The position numbers and the translations under genes are program-made. Positions 15,339 through 24,000 of a stretch of 28,828 nt of DNA are shown here, in pieces. How positions within the stretch are numbered: the stretch's first letter is position 1; each line of letters opens with the position of its first letter. Location of the stretch: NCBI GenBank assembly GCA_947600015.1, contig CANQFX010000004.1:1-28828 (forward strand), in the 5' to 3' direction. Source of the stretch: an uncultured Bacilli bacterium (GTDB lineage: Bacteria > Bacillota_I > Bacilli_A > RF39 > UBA660). Below the pieces are notes generated by a model. That model had not been told where the DNA came from, ran no database searches, and saw nothing but the letters and a program-made list of their open reading frames with translations.

Positions 15339-16006
15339 ATTTCCTCCTTATTATTTCTTATTCTAAGAAAATTAATAAATTCATTTTTATCTAATATACT
15401 TTTCTTTGTTTCTCTTTCTTTTTTTGAATAAATACATCCACAATAGTCTTGACGATATAAATGATACTCTTTTGATAATTCAATACTTCGTTGATAACCG
15501 TTTTTCTTTTTAAAGTCGGCATATAAATAATTACTTTGATATTCTGTATCTAATTTTTCACCAATTTCATTAATCCAATTACTATTTTTATAAGGGCTTA
15601 AACTTAATGTTGTTGTAAAATAAGGATAATGATATTTTGTTGCGATGATTGCGGTTTCTTTTAGTCTTAATTGGTAACACGAAAAACAGCGTTTACCACG
15701 TTCTTTTTCTTCTTCTAAACCTTTGGCCATATCAAAAAATTCTTGAGGCTCATATTTCCCTTCTAATAAAGAAATTGGATATTTGGTAGGAAATGTTGTG
15801 ATAAACTTTGTGATTTCCTTTTTTCTTTTTTCATACTCTTCTTTTTCCGTAATATTGGGATTATAAAAGAAAATCGTGATTTCAAATATTGTTCCAAGAC
15901 GCTCTAAAACCGCAGAAGAACAAGGAGCACAACAAGCATGAAGGAGCAATTTTGTGCCTGGTTTTATATGTGTTAATTCTTCTTCCATTTTCATATCATA
16001 ATTCAT
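15335..16006 (-). CDS. queH: Epoxyqueuosine reductase QueH
   Basis: A 223-residue protein of the former DUF208 family. It has the QueH cysteine pairs: HACCAPCS with Cys25-Cys26, CFSC at 107-110 and YCGC at 189-191, which ligate iron-sulfur and metal sites. QueH reduces epoxyqueuosine to queuosine at tRNA position 34 without cobalamin, replacing QueG. The first gene of a queH-murC-S51 operon, with a good promoter at 16033-16061 and GGGG eight or so bases before the ATG. The ATG at codon 5 is a less likely alternative start. Confidence 0.94.
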   Translation of the reverse strand: MNYDMKMEEELTHIKPGTKLLLHACCAPCSSAVLERLGTIFEITIFFYNPNITEKEEYEKRKKEITKFITTFPTKYPISLLEGKYEPQEFFDMAKGLEEEKERGKRCFSCYQLRLKETAIIATKYHYPYFTTTLSLSPYKNSNWINEIGEKLDTEYQSNYLYADFKKKNGYQRSIELSKEYHLYRQDYCGCIYSKKERETKKSILDKNEFINFLRIRNNKEEI

Positions 16007-16032
16007 GTTGGATCCCCTTTGCTTTCATTTTC

Positions 16033-16061
16033 ATTCTAACACTTTTCTTTTTCCCTGTAAA
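16033..16061 (-). promoter_or_regulatory. SigA promoter for the queH-murC operon
   Basis: On the minus strand TTTACA (16061-16056), 17 bases, then TAGAAT (16038-16033), 27 bases before the queH start. Five of six bases match consensus in each box. Confidence 0.8.
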
Positions 16062-16108
16062 TGATTTGTTTTTGGTATTTTTAGGGCATATTTTACATAC
16101 GTTGTAAT

Positions 16109-16858
16109 ATGAATCGAACAATTCTTAGTTTTCTTATTACTTCTTTTGCAGGATTTGCTACTTTAATAGGGATCTTGCCTTGTTATTTAAAAAAACAAAA
16201 GAAAGACACGATTATTAGTTTTTCTCTTGCTTTTTCTGCGGGAATTATGCTTACGATTTCTATTATTTCTTTAATTCCTGAATCTTTATCTTTTGCATCT
16301 TCTATTTATAAGATGATACCTAGTTTTTTATTCGTTTTTATTTTTGTAGTGCTTGGTATTTTATTTTCTTCTTTTATCGATCAAAAAATCGAAAAACATT
16401 TCTCTAATAATCACTTATATAAATTAGGAATTATTTCTATTATTGTGCTAGTTCTCCATAATATTCCAGAAGGGATTACTACTTTCATTTCTAGCAGTAC
16501 GAATCTGCATTTAGGGATTACTCTTTCTATTGCTATTGCTCTTCATAATATTCCCGAAGGAATTTCCATTGCTGTTCCTATTTTTTATGCCACTGGAAAT
16601 CGCAAAAAAGCAATTTTTTATACTTTGATATCTGGATTTTCAGAACTATTTGGGGCTGTTTTGGCCTATTTGTTTTTAGCTCGATATATCAATAACTTTT
16701 TACTTTCTGTTATTTTAGGTGCTACAGCGGGAATTATGATGCATATTTCTATTTATGAACTTCTTCCTAATTCCGTAGAATATCATAAGAAAAAAATTAC
16801 AATTGTTGCTTTTCTAATAGGAATTTGTACCATGCTGATATGTGAGGCCTTATTATAA
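16109..16858 (+). CDS. ZIP family divalent metal transporter (ZupT-like)
   Basis: A 249-residue membrane protein with about eight hydrophobic helices. It carries two copies of the ZIP metal motif HNIPEG, in helix IV (His117, Glu121) and helix V (His146, Glu150), which form the binuclear metal site of the GufA/ZupT branch. A histidine- and charge-bearing loop (DQKIEKHFSNNHLYK) lies between helices III and IV. It imports zinc or other divalent cations. No clear ribosome site precedes the ATG at 16109 (upstream TACGTTGTAAT), so a leaderless or weakly initiated transcript is possible. It diverges from queH and ends at a terminator shared with the accessory operon. Confidence 0.93.
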   Translation: MNRTILSFLITSFAGFATLIGILPCYLKKQKKDTIISFSLAFSAGIMLTISIISLIPESLSFASSIYKMIPSFLFVFIFVVLGILFSSFIDQKIEKHFSNNHLYKLGIISIIVLVLHNIPEGITTFISSSTNLHLGITLSIAIALHNIPEGISIAVPIFYATGNRKKAIFYTLISGFSELFGAVLAYLFLARYINNFLLSVILGATAGIMMHISIYELLPNSVEYHKKKITIVAFLIGICTMLICEALL

Positions 16859-16904
16859 AAAGAGAGTTAACTGAAATTATGTTATTTCTTTATACTCTCT
16901 TTTT
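16857..16904. terminator. Bidirectional intrinsic terminator between the ZIP gene and the accessory operon
   Basis: AAAAAGAGAGT (16857-16867) pairs perfectly with ACTCTCTTTTT (16894-16904) around a 26-base loop. It can end the plus-strand ZIP transcript and the minus-strand ankyrin-operon transcript, and it covers the last codons of the ankyrin gene. Confidence 0.85.
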
Positions 16905-17619
16905 CATTATTTTTCAATTTTAATAATTTTTGTTCTGCTTCTTCGATCAACTGTTGTGTTGTTTCTTCTGATGTAAGAGGAAGTGTTTTTGCTATTTTTG
17001 AATCCATTATAATATTTGGATTAAAAGATATCTTTCCTGGTATATCTAATATGGATTCGTTAAGGATATTTCTTTGTGTTAAAGAAGCTTGTGCACGAAC
17101 TAAAAGATCAAAGCACTCTTGTTGGTCATGTCGTTTGGCACTTATTAGGGCAGTATCTCCATCTAAGCATTTTGCATTTACATCTGCACCTAATAAAATT
17201 AACAGTTCCAATAAATTTTTATGACCATGTCTTGCTGAGGCCATAGTTGAAGTGGTTAAATAATTGTTTACTTGATTTACATTGGCTCCTGCCCTTAATA
17301 ATATATAGGCAATTTCCAAAAATCCTTTGCGTGCACAAATTAATAAGGGAAAGTTTCCTTTTTGTTCTTCTTTATATTCTAAATCTGCACCATTCATAAT
17401 CAACTCTATTACTTTATTAGTAAAATTTTCATCTACTTTTGAAGATTTTTTCTTGTTCGAAATTAAATTATAAAGTTCTTTTCCTAAATTTAATTTACTT
17501 TCTTCATCTACTTCTTTTATTTTACCTTTAAATGCTGCGATGCTTTTCTCATCTAATTTATATTCTTCGAGTTTCTTTAATTTTTCTTTTTCTAATAAAG
17601 TTAAACTTGCATCATTCAT
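16882..17619 (-). CDS. Ankyrin-repeat protein
   Basis: A 245-residue soluble protein. A charged helical N terminus (about 1-80) leads into three to four ankyrin repeats, recognisable from GNFPLLICARKGFLEIAYILL (about 88-108), RAGANVNQVNN, ASARHGHKNLLELLILLGAD and GDTALISAKRHDQQECFDLL. The C-terminal 50 residues are charged and helical (EETTQQLIEEAEQKLLKLK). Ankyrin repeats bind proteins, so an adaptor role is likely; no enzymatic motif is seen. It is the last gene of the accessory operon and its ATG overlaps the ATPase stop (ATGA), which implies co-translation with the AAA+ protein. Confidence 0.88.
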   Translation of the reverse strand: MNDASLTLLEKEKLKKLEEYKLDEKSIAAFKGKIKEVDEESKLNLGKELYNLISNKKKSSKVDENFTNKVIELIMNGADLEYKEEQKGNFPLLICARKGFLEIAYILLRAGANVNQVNNYLTTSTMASARHGHKNLLELLILLGADVNAKCLDGDTALISAKRHDQQECFDLLVRAQASLTQRNILNESILDIPGKISFNPNIIMDSKIAKTLPLTSEETTQQLIEEAEQKLLKLKNNEKESIKK

Positions 17620-19403
17620 TTCTTTAACACCTTACTTTGATCTGACATTATTTTTTTTGATATTTCCAATGCTTTTTCTGGACTTTCACATTTTAACATA
17701 GAAAGATCAATTGGTTGATTTTCTTTTCTTGATGTATATTCAAAATGATATACATCCTTCTCTATTAAATCAAAAGGAAGTTCCGTTTCATTATATACTA
17801 ATGTATCAATATTTAATTGATAATTATTCATATCTAATGCCTTATCGATTATTGCCTTGGATGTTTTAGGCTGTGTGCCATAACACTCGTTCATAAATTT
17901 TGCAAAATTATTAATATCTTGGATAAAAATGGATGGCAGAACAGGAATGTTAGATAATATGCGAAATTGTAAATTTTTATTATCATCAAAGTCATTTATG
18001 ACAATCAATTTTTGATTTTCATATTCTTGTAATAAAATACCATTTTCATAGATTGTGATATCTAAGTCACTTGCATGTTCCATTAATTTTTGAATTGCAT
18101 AACTATGTGATAAGTTTGGTATTGTTAAGGTTGCAACATCAGTCCAATTGTTATCAGATATATCAAAGATATTGTATCCTCTTTTAATATGACTACTTTC
18201 ATCTTCAAAATTACCTATGGTATCAGGTATCTTTGTATTAGAAACTAACTTTCCATTTTCTAATTTAATTTTTTCTATTTCCTCATTAATAGTTTCTTGT
18301 CGTTTTTGTTCCATTTCCATAAATTTAACTTTATATGTTTCGATTAATGTTTCCAACTCTTGTATTTTGCTAGTCAATTTTTTGTGTTCTTCTACATATA
18401 CTTTTTCTGCAATTAAGGTATTTAAATCTAATTTTTCTTTTGTTTCTTGGGAATTTTGTTTCATCGTATTTACTAGGGATGCTAGTTTTGTTTTCGTGCC
18501 GTTTTGCATTTGCTTTAATGAAGATTCAAAAGTTGTGATATCATCGGAAGATTTAAACATATTTTTAATAATTATATTATAAATAACACTTTGGGGTGCA
18601 TTTGCTAATTTTATCATTCTATCGGCATCTTCGATTGCAATTAACATTTCAGAACAGGAAGGTAACCTATTATACATTTCTTTATTTTCATATGCTTTTT
18701 CATACATAAGAGATACGAGATTTAATAAACCATCATTTACTGGATCTTCTTTTTCAGCGATTAATAATCGATGTGCTACTTTATAAAACAATGATGGTTG
18801 CATATAATCTAATCTAATCATTCTGATACGTCGTGATAAAGGGCCAGATAATTCCTCTCTCATATCATTTTTACATAATATTACTTGTAAATTACTTTTA
18901 TATTTCTCTTTAATTTCTAAATCACCATGTTGTGTCGAGTTAATTTTTCCTGATTGTAAAAATTGTAGTAAGAAAGCATCCGTTTCTTCTCTTGCCTTAT
19001 CATACTCATCAATAAATAATACTACTCTTTTCCCCTGATTTACTTTTTTGATTGCCTCAATTAATTTACCAGGTATATTAACATGATCTGCATCTCCTCG
19101 AATTGCAGCACTAATATTAATATCCTCAAATAGTTCTGTTTTTCCTGTAGTGGCATCACATTGATAATCAACTAGTTCAACATTTTTAAATAGTTCATTA
19201 GATAATTTGGTATATACTTTGGCAAATTCCGTTTTACCAGCTCCTGGAGGGCCTTCCAAACAAATAGCAAATATATCTTGTCCTGGATTGTTGCTAGAAT
19301 TAGAAAACAAGGATAAAGCATTATAGGCATCATATAATAATTCATTTGTTGCATAATATCCCATGGTTTCAATTTTTTCTTTTACTTTTTCAAATGAAAT
19401 CAT
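17616..19403 (-). CDS. MoxR-like AAA+ ATPase with coiled coil and unknown C-terminal domain
   Basis: From the ATG at 19403 the protein is 595 residues. The AAA+ module has Walker A GPPGAGKTE at 51-59, Walker B VVLFIDEYD at 127-135, a sensor-1 asparagine in ILCKND near 179, and candidate arginine fingers in LSRRIRM near 191-192. This is the MoxR/dynein-midasin style that acts with VWA partners. A coiled coil spans about 337-384. The last 200 residues form an unrecognised domain. The frame can be extended to 19454, but the ATG at 19403 overlaps the VWA stop as ATGA. It probably forms a hexamer that remodels clients presented by the VWA and ankyrin neighbours; that role is inferred. Confidence 0.85.
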   Translation of the reverse strand: MISFEKVKEKIETMGYYATNELLYDAYNALSLFSNSSNNPGQDIFAICLEGPPGAGKTEFAKVYTKLSNELFKNVELVDYQCDATTGKTELFEDINISAAIRGDADHVNIPGKLIEAIKKVNQGKRVVLFIDEYDKAREETDAFLLQFLQSGKINSTQHGDLEIKEKYKSNLQVILCKNDMREELSGPLSRRIRMIRLDYMQPSLFYKVAHRLLIAEKEDPVNDGLLNLVSLMYEKAYENKEMYNRLPSCSEMLIAIEDADRMIKLANAPQSVIYNIIIKNMFKSSDDITTFESSLKQMQNGTKTKLASLVNTMKQNSQETKEKLDLNTLIAEKVYVEEHKKLTSKIQELETLIETYKVKFMEMEQKRQETINEEIEKIKLENGKLVSNTKIPDTIGNFEDESSHIKRGYNIFDISDNNWTDVATLTIPNLSHSYAIQKLMEHASDLDITIYENGILLQEYENQKLIVINDFDDNKNLQFRILSNIPVLPSIFIQDINNFAKFMNECYGTQPKTSKAIIDKALDMNNYQLNIDTLVYNETELPFDLIEKDVYHFEYTSRKENQPIDLSMLKCESPEKALEISKKIMSDQSKVLKK

Positions 19404-21337
19404 CTTTTCACTCTCACTTTCTTTTGTAATTTTTCTGGATTGTCTATATAACATAATGTTTCAAATTTTTTTTCATTTACTTTTATTAATCCTTGTTCCA
19501 AATCTCTTATATTTTCCACTTGATAGATAAAACCATTAAAATCATTTATATCATTGGAATTATATGTTGATTCAAAACAAAACCAATATACAGCAGCTAC
19601 TTGTGATAAATTAACAATTTCACTTTTGGGATCAAAATCGGCAAATATAACACATTTTTCTGCTTTTTTTTCTATTAAATAGTTATCTATATTTCTTTCA
19701 ATATATTTGAATTTGACTCTCGGATCTTTTTTATAATTATTTCTACCGGAACTTCCCCATCCACTCCAATATCCTGCACTTTCCAATATTTCAGCAAGTT
19801 CTGATACCGTTATGTTTTTTTCAATGCTTTCAATCTGTACATTTACTTTTTCGTTATAACCTATTAAAACTTTAACTTTCTTTTTCAATAATTCAATTGC
19901 AATTACTGCTAACATGTTAGTGTAAGAACTCATACTTCCTGACATATCGAAATAAAATGATAGTGGTACATTTTCATTTTTACCTTGTGCATATTCATAT
20001 CCATATTTATCCGTTAAAACTTTGGTTACTTGATGCGTTTGTAAATGCACAATTACATCTTTAATTTCCCATTTATAAAATCCTTTGCTTTTTTCTAATG
20101 AATTTGATCTAACATTTAAGTCGGTATGATGCCTGCAAAATCTTTGATTCAGAAATTTTGTTATTAATGTTCTAATAATACTTTCAGGTATGTCTGTATA
20201 GGATTCTGTATCAATAGAATATCCCGGATTTCTATTTCTATCTTCAAAAGATGGAAGTTCGCTCAATTGATTTAAGAAATTGTTGGTCTGTTCTGATAAC
20301 TCATATTTTTCTTCTTTTGATTCTTTTACTTCTTCCTTTTCACCATTTAAATGTTCTTTTTTTAATTTTCTAGCTTTTCTTTTTTTAATTTCTTCAATAT
20401 TGTTTTTTAATTTTTCTAATAATTCTTTCTTTTGTTCATTTGTAAGTTTAGCATTTTTTCTTATATTTTCGTTACTTTGTGAATCATTTGTTTTGTTAGA
20501 AGATTCTATATCTTTAGAATCATTATTTGGAGTATTCCCTTCTTGGTTTTGTTCTTCTTTTTGTCCAGATGCTGAATCACTATTATTTTGTTCTTGCTTT
20601 TGGTGAGACGATGGATTACTACTCTTTTGTTCTTCACTCTTTTGTGAATCATTTGTTTGGTTAGAGGATTCTATATCTTTAGAATCATTATTTGGAGTAT
20701 TCCCTTCTTGGTTTTGTTCTTCTTTTTGCCCAGATGCTGAATCACTATTATCTTGTTCTTGCTTTTGTTGAGGCGATGGATTACTACTCTTTTGTTCTTC
20801 ATTCTTTTGTGAATCATTTGTTTGGTTAGAGGATTCTATCTCTGTTTTAGAATCATTATTTGTACTATTTCCTTCCTGGTTTTGTTCTTCTTTTTGTCCA
20901 GATGCTAAATCACTATTATTTTGGTTCTGCTTTTGTTGAGGCGATGGATTACTACTCTTTTGTTCTTCATTCTTTTGTGAATCATTATTTTGATTGGAAG
21001 ATTCTATATCATTAGAATCGTTATTTGAAGTATTCTCTTCTTGATTTTGTTCATCCCTTTGTCCAGATGCTAAATCACTATTATTTTGTTCTGGCTTTTG
21101 TTGAGACGATGAATTACTACTTTTTTGTTCTTCATTCTTTTGTGAATCATTATTCTGATTGGAAGATTCTATATCATTAGAATCGTTATTTGAAGTATTC
21201 TCTTCTTGATTTTGTTCATCTTTTTGCCCAGAGGCTGAATCACTATTATTTTGGTCTTCTGATGCATTATTATTTTCGGTTTCTTCTTGGTTATCACTCT
21301 TATTCAATTCATCTTTTATAAATTTCCAAAATCGCAT
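19400..21337 (-). CDS. VWA-domain protein with long low-complexity tandem repeats
   Basis: A 645-residue protein. Residues 1-29 open with MRFWKFIKDELNKS. Residues 30 to about 290 are Asn/Gln/Ser/Glu-rich repeats of 55-56 residues, predicted disordered. A lysine/glutamate-rich helix follows (about 298-350), then a conserved region with HLQTHQV (about 370-450). A von Willebrand A domain (about 455-645) has the MIDAS motif DMSGS at 464-468 and FADFD near 566-570 as a possible further metal contact. No signal peptide is visible. The pairing of an acidic disordered linker with VWA beside a MoxR-type ATPase recalls CobT/CobS and similar metal-dependent remodelling pairs. It is the second gene of the operon, 13 bases after the upstream gene. 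Confidence 0.85.
   Translation of the reverse strand: MRFWKFIKDELNKSDNQEETENNNASEDQNNSDSASGQKDEQNQEENTSNNDSNDIESSNQNNDSQKNEEQKSSNSSSQQKPEQNNSDLASGQRDEQNQEENTSNNDSNDIESSNQNNDSQKNEEQKSSNPSPQQKQNQNNSDLASGQKEEQNQEGNSTNNDSKTEIESSNQTNDSQKNEEQKSSNPSPQQKQEQDNSDSASGQKEEQNQEGNTPNNDSKDIESSNQTNDSQKSEEQKSSNPSSHQKQEQNNSDSASGQKEEQNQEGNTPNNDSKDIESSNKTNDSQSNENIRKNAKLTNEQKKELLEKLKNNIEEIKKRKARKLKKEHLNGEKEEVKESKEEKYELSEQTNNFLNQLSELPSFEDRNRNPGYSIDTESYTDIPESIIRTLITKFLNQRFCRHHTDLNVRSNSLEKSKGFYKWEIKDVIVHLQTHQVTKVLTDKYGYEYAQGKNENVPLSFYFDMSGSMSSYTNMLAVIAIELLKKKVKVLIGYNEKVNVQIESIEKNITVSELAEILESAGYWSGWGSSGRNNYKKDPRVKFKYIERNIDNYLIEKKAEKCVIFADFDPKSEIVNLSQVAAVYWFCFESTYNSNDINDFNGFIYQVENIRDLEQGLIKVNEKKFETLCYIDNPEKLQKKVRVKR
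20468..21250 (-). repeat. 165-bp coding tandem repeats in the VWA gene
   Basis: Four full units of 55, 55, 56 and 55 codons plus a partial fifth unit are visible. Each begins near NNSDSASGQK and contains EEQNQE, NNDS, IESSNQ and EEQKSSNPS. Units 1-2 resemble each other most, and units 4-5 likewise share NTPNNDSKDIESSN. The DNA is highly similar between units, which implies recent duplication and possible copy-number variation between strains. Confidence 0.92.
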
Positions 21338-21350
21338 ATAACACCGATTA

Positions 21351-22142
21351 TCATTTCTTTTTCGTTTCCAAAGTAAAACGATCTGTATTATTCTTCATAC
21401 CTAATTCATAGGCACCTTTAACAAAAACTTTATCATTTTTTGAATAGCGATTATATGAGGCTTGTTTTTTAAATTTGCCATCATAAGTAAATAACCAAGG
21501 ATGATATTTTCCATTTTCAAATACTTTCAAATCATTAAAATAGTTTCCTTCTATTCCAATTGCATCAATTCTATTTTGCGTTGGATAAACGACTTCTTTT
21601 TTTCCATACTCCGTATCAAATATCAATATAAAACCATAATGTATACTTCCAAGCATTACACCAGGATATAAAGGATAATCTTTTTTTATCCATTCATCTT
21701 GTAATATCATACTCTTTTGTGGATTGGCAGATATTTGTATTCTCAATGGCCTTTCTAATTTTGACTCTCCCATGAACATATTATCATTTTCAAAAACCGT
21801 ATCAAATTTTTGCCTAAATTCATCAGTAAAATCACCAAAAATAGAATGTTCTAGATTTCCTGTTTTAGTAAATCTCCAACTTGATTTTTTTCCTTCTTCA
21901 AATATTTTTACAATTCCACCTTCCATCCCAACTGCTTCGATTTTACATTGTGTTGGATAAAAATATTCTCTTTGTTCTCTATTATAATCGCTTATTATAA
22001 TAAAACCATAATGTTCTTTCCCAAACATTACTCCTGGTACTAATGAATATTCTTTTTTACAATTTTCATCTGCTAGTATCACGTTTGAATTTTTCCCTAG
22101 TTTTATACAAATAGGATTTTGCATTTTTGCCTCAAAATTCAT
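21351..22142 (-). CDS. Tandem-duplicated protein of unknown function
   Basis: A 263-residue soluble protein from the ATG at 22142, chosen because GGAGG lies eight bases upstream; the open frame extends to 22157, but that ATG overlaps the ribosome site. Two copies of a 90-residue domain are visible. Shared landmarks are a Y-x-L-x-PGVM-x-G-x-x-HYGFI block, a V/FYPTQ-x-x-I-x-A-I/V-G-I/M-EG block, and FE-x-GK with an aromatic strand after it. Copies lie at about 10-100 and 137-230 and end in a basic tail. The compact beta-rich pattern could be an SH3- or tudor-like fold, but I do not recognise it. It is the first gene of the operon with the VWA, AAA+ and ankyrin genes, divergent from the LRR genes. 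Confidence 0.75.
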   Translation of the reverse strand: MNFEAKMQNPICIKLGKNSNVILADENCKKEYSLVPGVMFGKEHYGFIIISDYNREQREYFYPTQCKIEAVGMEGGIVKIFEEGKKSSWRFTKTGNLEHSIFGDFTDEFRQKFDTVFENDNMFMGESKLERPLRIQISANPQKSMILQDEWIKKDYPLYPGVMLGSIHYGFILIFDTEYGKKEVVYPTQNRIDAIGIEGNYFNDLKVFENGKYHPWLFTYDGKFKKQASYNRYSKNDKVFVKGAYELGMKNNTDRFTLETKKK

Positions 22143-22166
22143 ATGAACAACCTCCATTAGTGCTTT

Positions 22167-22195
22167 ATACTATCATATTTTCTTTTTTTCCGCAA
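22167..22195 (-). promoter_or_regulatory. Candidate promoter for the accessory minus-strand operon
   Basis: On the minus strand TTGCGG (22195-22190), 17 bases, then TAGTAT (22172-22167), about 25 bases before the chosen start. The match is moderate; a nearby TATAAA is an alternative -10 box. Confidence 0.4.
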
Positions 22196-22212
22196 TAAAG
22201 TCTTGGTTTTTA

Positions 22213-22240
22213 TTGATTTTTTTTGAAAAAATGATATAAT
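22213..22240 (+). promoter_or_regulatory. Candidate SigA promoter for the LRR genes
   Basis: TTGATT at 22213-22218, 16 bases, then a perfect TATAAT at 22235-22240, 26 bases before the first LRR start. AAAAGGGGG just before the ATG is the ribosome site. It lies back to back with the promoter of the AAA+/VWA operon in a gap of about 120 bases. Confidence 0.7.
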
Positions 22241-22266
22241 AATTCACTACTGAAAAGGGGGATTTT

Positions 22267-24000
22267 ATGGCAGTAAGTAATGCGTGTATCCCATGTGATA
22301 AAAATATGATAATTGACCCTAATATCAAACCATTTGCATATGCTGAAAGGAAGGATATTACGGAGGCAAATATTCCTTATGGTATAACTACTATTGGAGA
22401 AAGAGCTTTTACTAAATGTCCTAATTTAAAAAAGGTAATCATCCCAGATAGCGTTACTGTCATTGGAGCGAGTGCTTTTAATGATTGTGAAAATTTAGAA
22501 GAAGTTGTTTTATCTAAAAATATTAAAACTTTAAATTATAGAACTTTTGGGGATTGTAAAAGATTAAAACGAATTGTTATACCTGAAGGAGTGGAAGAAT
22601 TAGATTGGGGAGTTTTTGCTGGCTGCGACAATCTTGAAGAGGTAGTTTTACCTGAATCATTAAAGAAAATAAACCACCAACTATTTTTAAATTGTAAAAA
22701 ACTTAAAAAAGTAAATCTTCCATCATCAATACAGCAATTACCAGATGAGTGTTTTAAAGGATGTAAAAATTTAGATATTATTTTGGATGAGAATATCGTT
22801 GCCCTTGGTAATAGAGTTTTTGAAAATTGTGTTAAATTATCTTCTTTCCCAAGTCATGTAAAATCTTTTGGAGAATATTGTTTTAAAAATTGTCGAAGTA
22901 TTCCATCGGCTTATATAAACGAACAAATATCGACTTTACCAGATGGATTATTTGATGGATGTATTCGCCTAGCGGACGTGGATGCAACAAAAAAACTTAA
23001 TATTGGTAAAAGATGTTTTAGAAATTGTAAGAGTTTAACAGAAATCCCCTCATTTATTACTAATTTTAATGACAGAGCCTTTGAAAATTGTATCGGGATT
23101 ACAACCATGGAAGTAATTGGTAACACAATTCCTTCTGCTTGTTTTCGGGGATGCAAAAATTTAAAAGAAGTTAAAAATCAAGAAAATATATATGCAATGG
23201 GTGATTTTGCATTTTCAGGGTGTGATTCTCTAGAAGAATTTCATGTATATCATTTAGAAACCATTCCTTCTGAATCCTTTAGCAATTGTAAAAAACTGAC
23301 TAAAGTTATATTGAATACTGGAATGAAAAAAATTGGATCAAGAGCTTTTTATCATTGTAACAATTTAAAAGATATTAATTTGCCAGATACAATAGAAACC
23401 GTTGGGAAAGAATCTTTTAAAAATTGTCATTCTATTCGTTCTATTATGATACCAGCAAATCTTACGTCTTTTGGGGATGGTGCATTTTCTTATATGGATT
23501 CTTTAGAAAAAATAGAAGTATCTCCATATAATAAAACATTTATTACTCCCGATCATAAAATATTGATTCATCAAATGTATCAAAAATTAATGTTGTATGC
23601 TAGTGGTTGTAAAGATAAATCCTATTCTTTAAAAGATTATAATTTAGAAATTGATATGTTGAACCGTCCACTTGTTAGACCAATTACAGGAATTGGTAAA
23701 TATGCTTTTGCGGGAAATAAGAATCTTGAAGAACTAAATTTATGTTGTTGTACGGAAGATATAGAACATACCGCATTTTATGATTGTCCAAAACTTAAAA
23801 CTTTAAAGATTCACCCTATTCCCCTTTATCCTGTTGGAGGATTTAATTTAAGAACGGAGGGTAGATACTATTTTGCAGAAGGTGTAAAAACAAAACCTCA
23901 ACTTCCCTTTGAAATCGTTGAATTTTGTGAAAATCCTACTGGAGAAGATAATTTAACTTATATATATATCAATATGCTTTTCCTGAGTTCAAGAATGTAA
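22267..24000 (+). CDS. BspA-type LRR protein, 5' part of a frameshifted gene
   Basis: The 577-residue frame is mostly tandem BspA/LRR_5 repeats of about 23 residues. The pattern is a-FxxCxxLkkVxIPdsVtxIgxxaF, with a cysteine in nearly every NC or GC turn. There is no signal peptide (MAVSNACIPCDKN), no membrane segment and no sorting motif, so a cytoplasmic location is likely, unlike classical secreted BspA proteins. The last nine residues (NMLFLSSRM) are out-of-frame: from the (TA)5 tract at 23959-23968 the repeat pattern continues one frame over as YAFPEFKNVTKIILP and runs into the next entry. Read together, 22267-26144 would encode about 1,290 residues. First of two tandem paralogues. Confidence 0.85.
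   Translation: MAVSNACIPCDKNMIIDPNIKPFAYAERKDITEANIPYGITTIGERAFTKCPNLKKVIIPDSVTVIGASAFNDCENLEEVVLSKNIKTLNYRTFGDCKRLKRIVIPEGVEELDWGVFAGCDNLEEVVLPESLKKINHQLFLNCKKLKKVNLPSSIQQLPDECFKGCKNLDIILDENIVALGNRVFENCVKLSSFPSHVKSFGEYCFKNCRSIPSAYINEQISTLPDGLFDGCIRLADVDATKKLNIGKRCFRNCKSLTEIPSFITNFNDRAFENCIGITTMEVIGNTIPSACFRGCKNLKEVKNQENIYAMGDFAFSGCDSLEEFHVYHLETIPSESFSNCKKLTKVILNTGMKKIGSRAFYHCNNLKDINLPDTIETVGKESFKNCHSIRSIMIPANLTSFGDGAFSYMDSLEKIEVSPYNKTFITPDHKILIHQMYQKLMLYASGCKDKSYSLKDYNLEIDMLNRPLVRPITGIGKYAFAGNKNLEELNLCCCTEDIEHTAFYDCPKLKTLKIHPIPLYPVGGFNLRTEGRYYFAEGVKTKPQLPFEIVEFCENPTGEDNLTYIYINMLFLSSRM

Noticed and set aside
18217..18582. Plus-strand frame antisense to the AAA+ gene
   Set aside because: Shadow of the coiled-coil coding region, with no ribosome site or recognisable protein.
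20280..20606. Plus-strand frame antisense to the VWA gene repeats
   Set aside because: Ser/Phe-rich shadow produced by the complement of the Asn/Gln/Ser/Glu-rich repeats; no ribosome site.
23950..23975. Programmed -1 ribosomal frameshift
   Set aside because: A -1 shift would restore the frame, but no classical X-XXY-YYZ slippery heptamer is present; TTTAACT nearby does not fit. A TA indel explains the data better.
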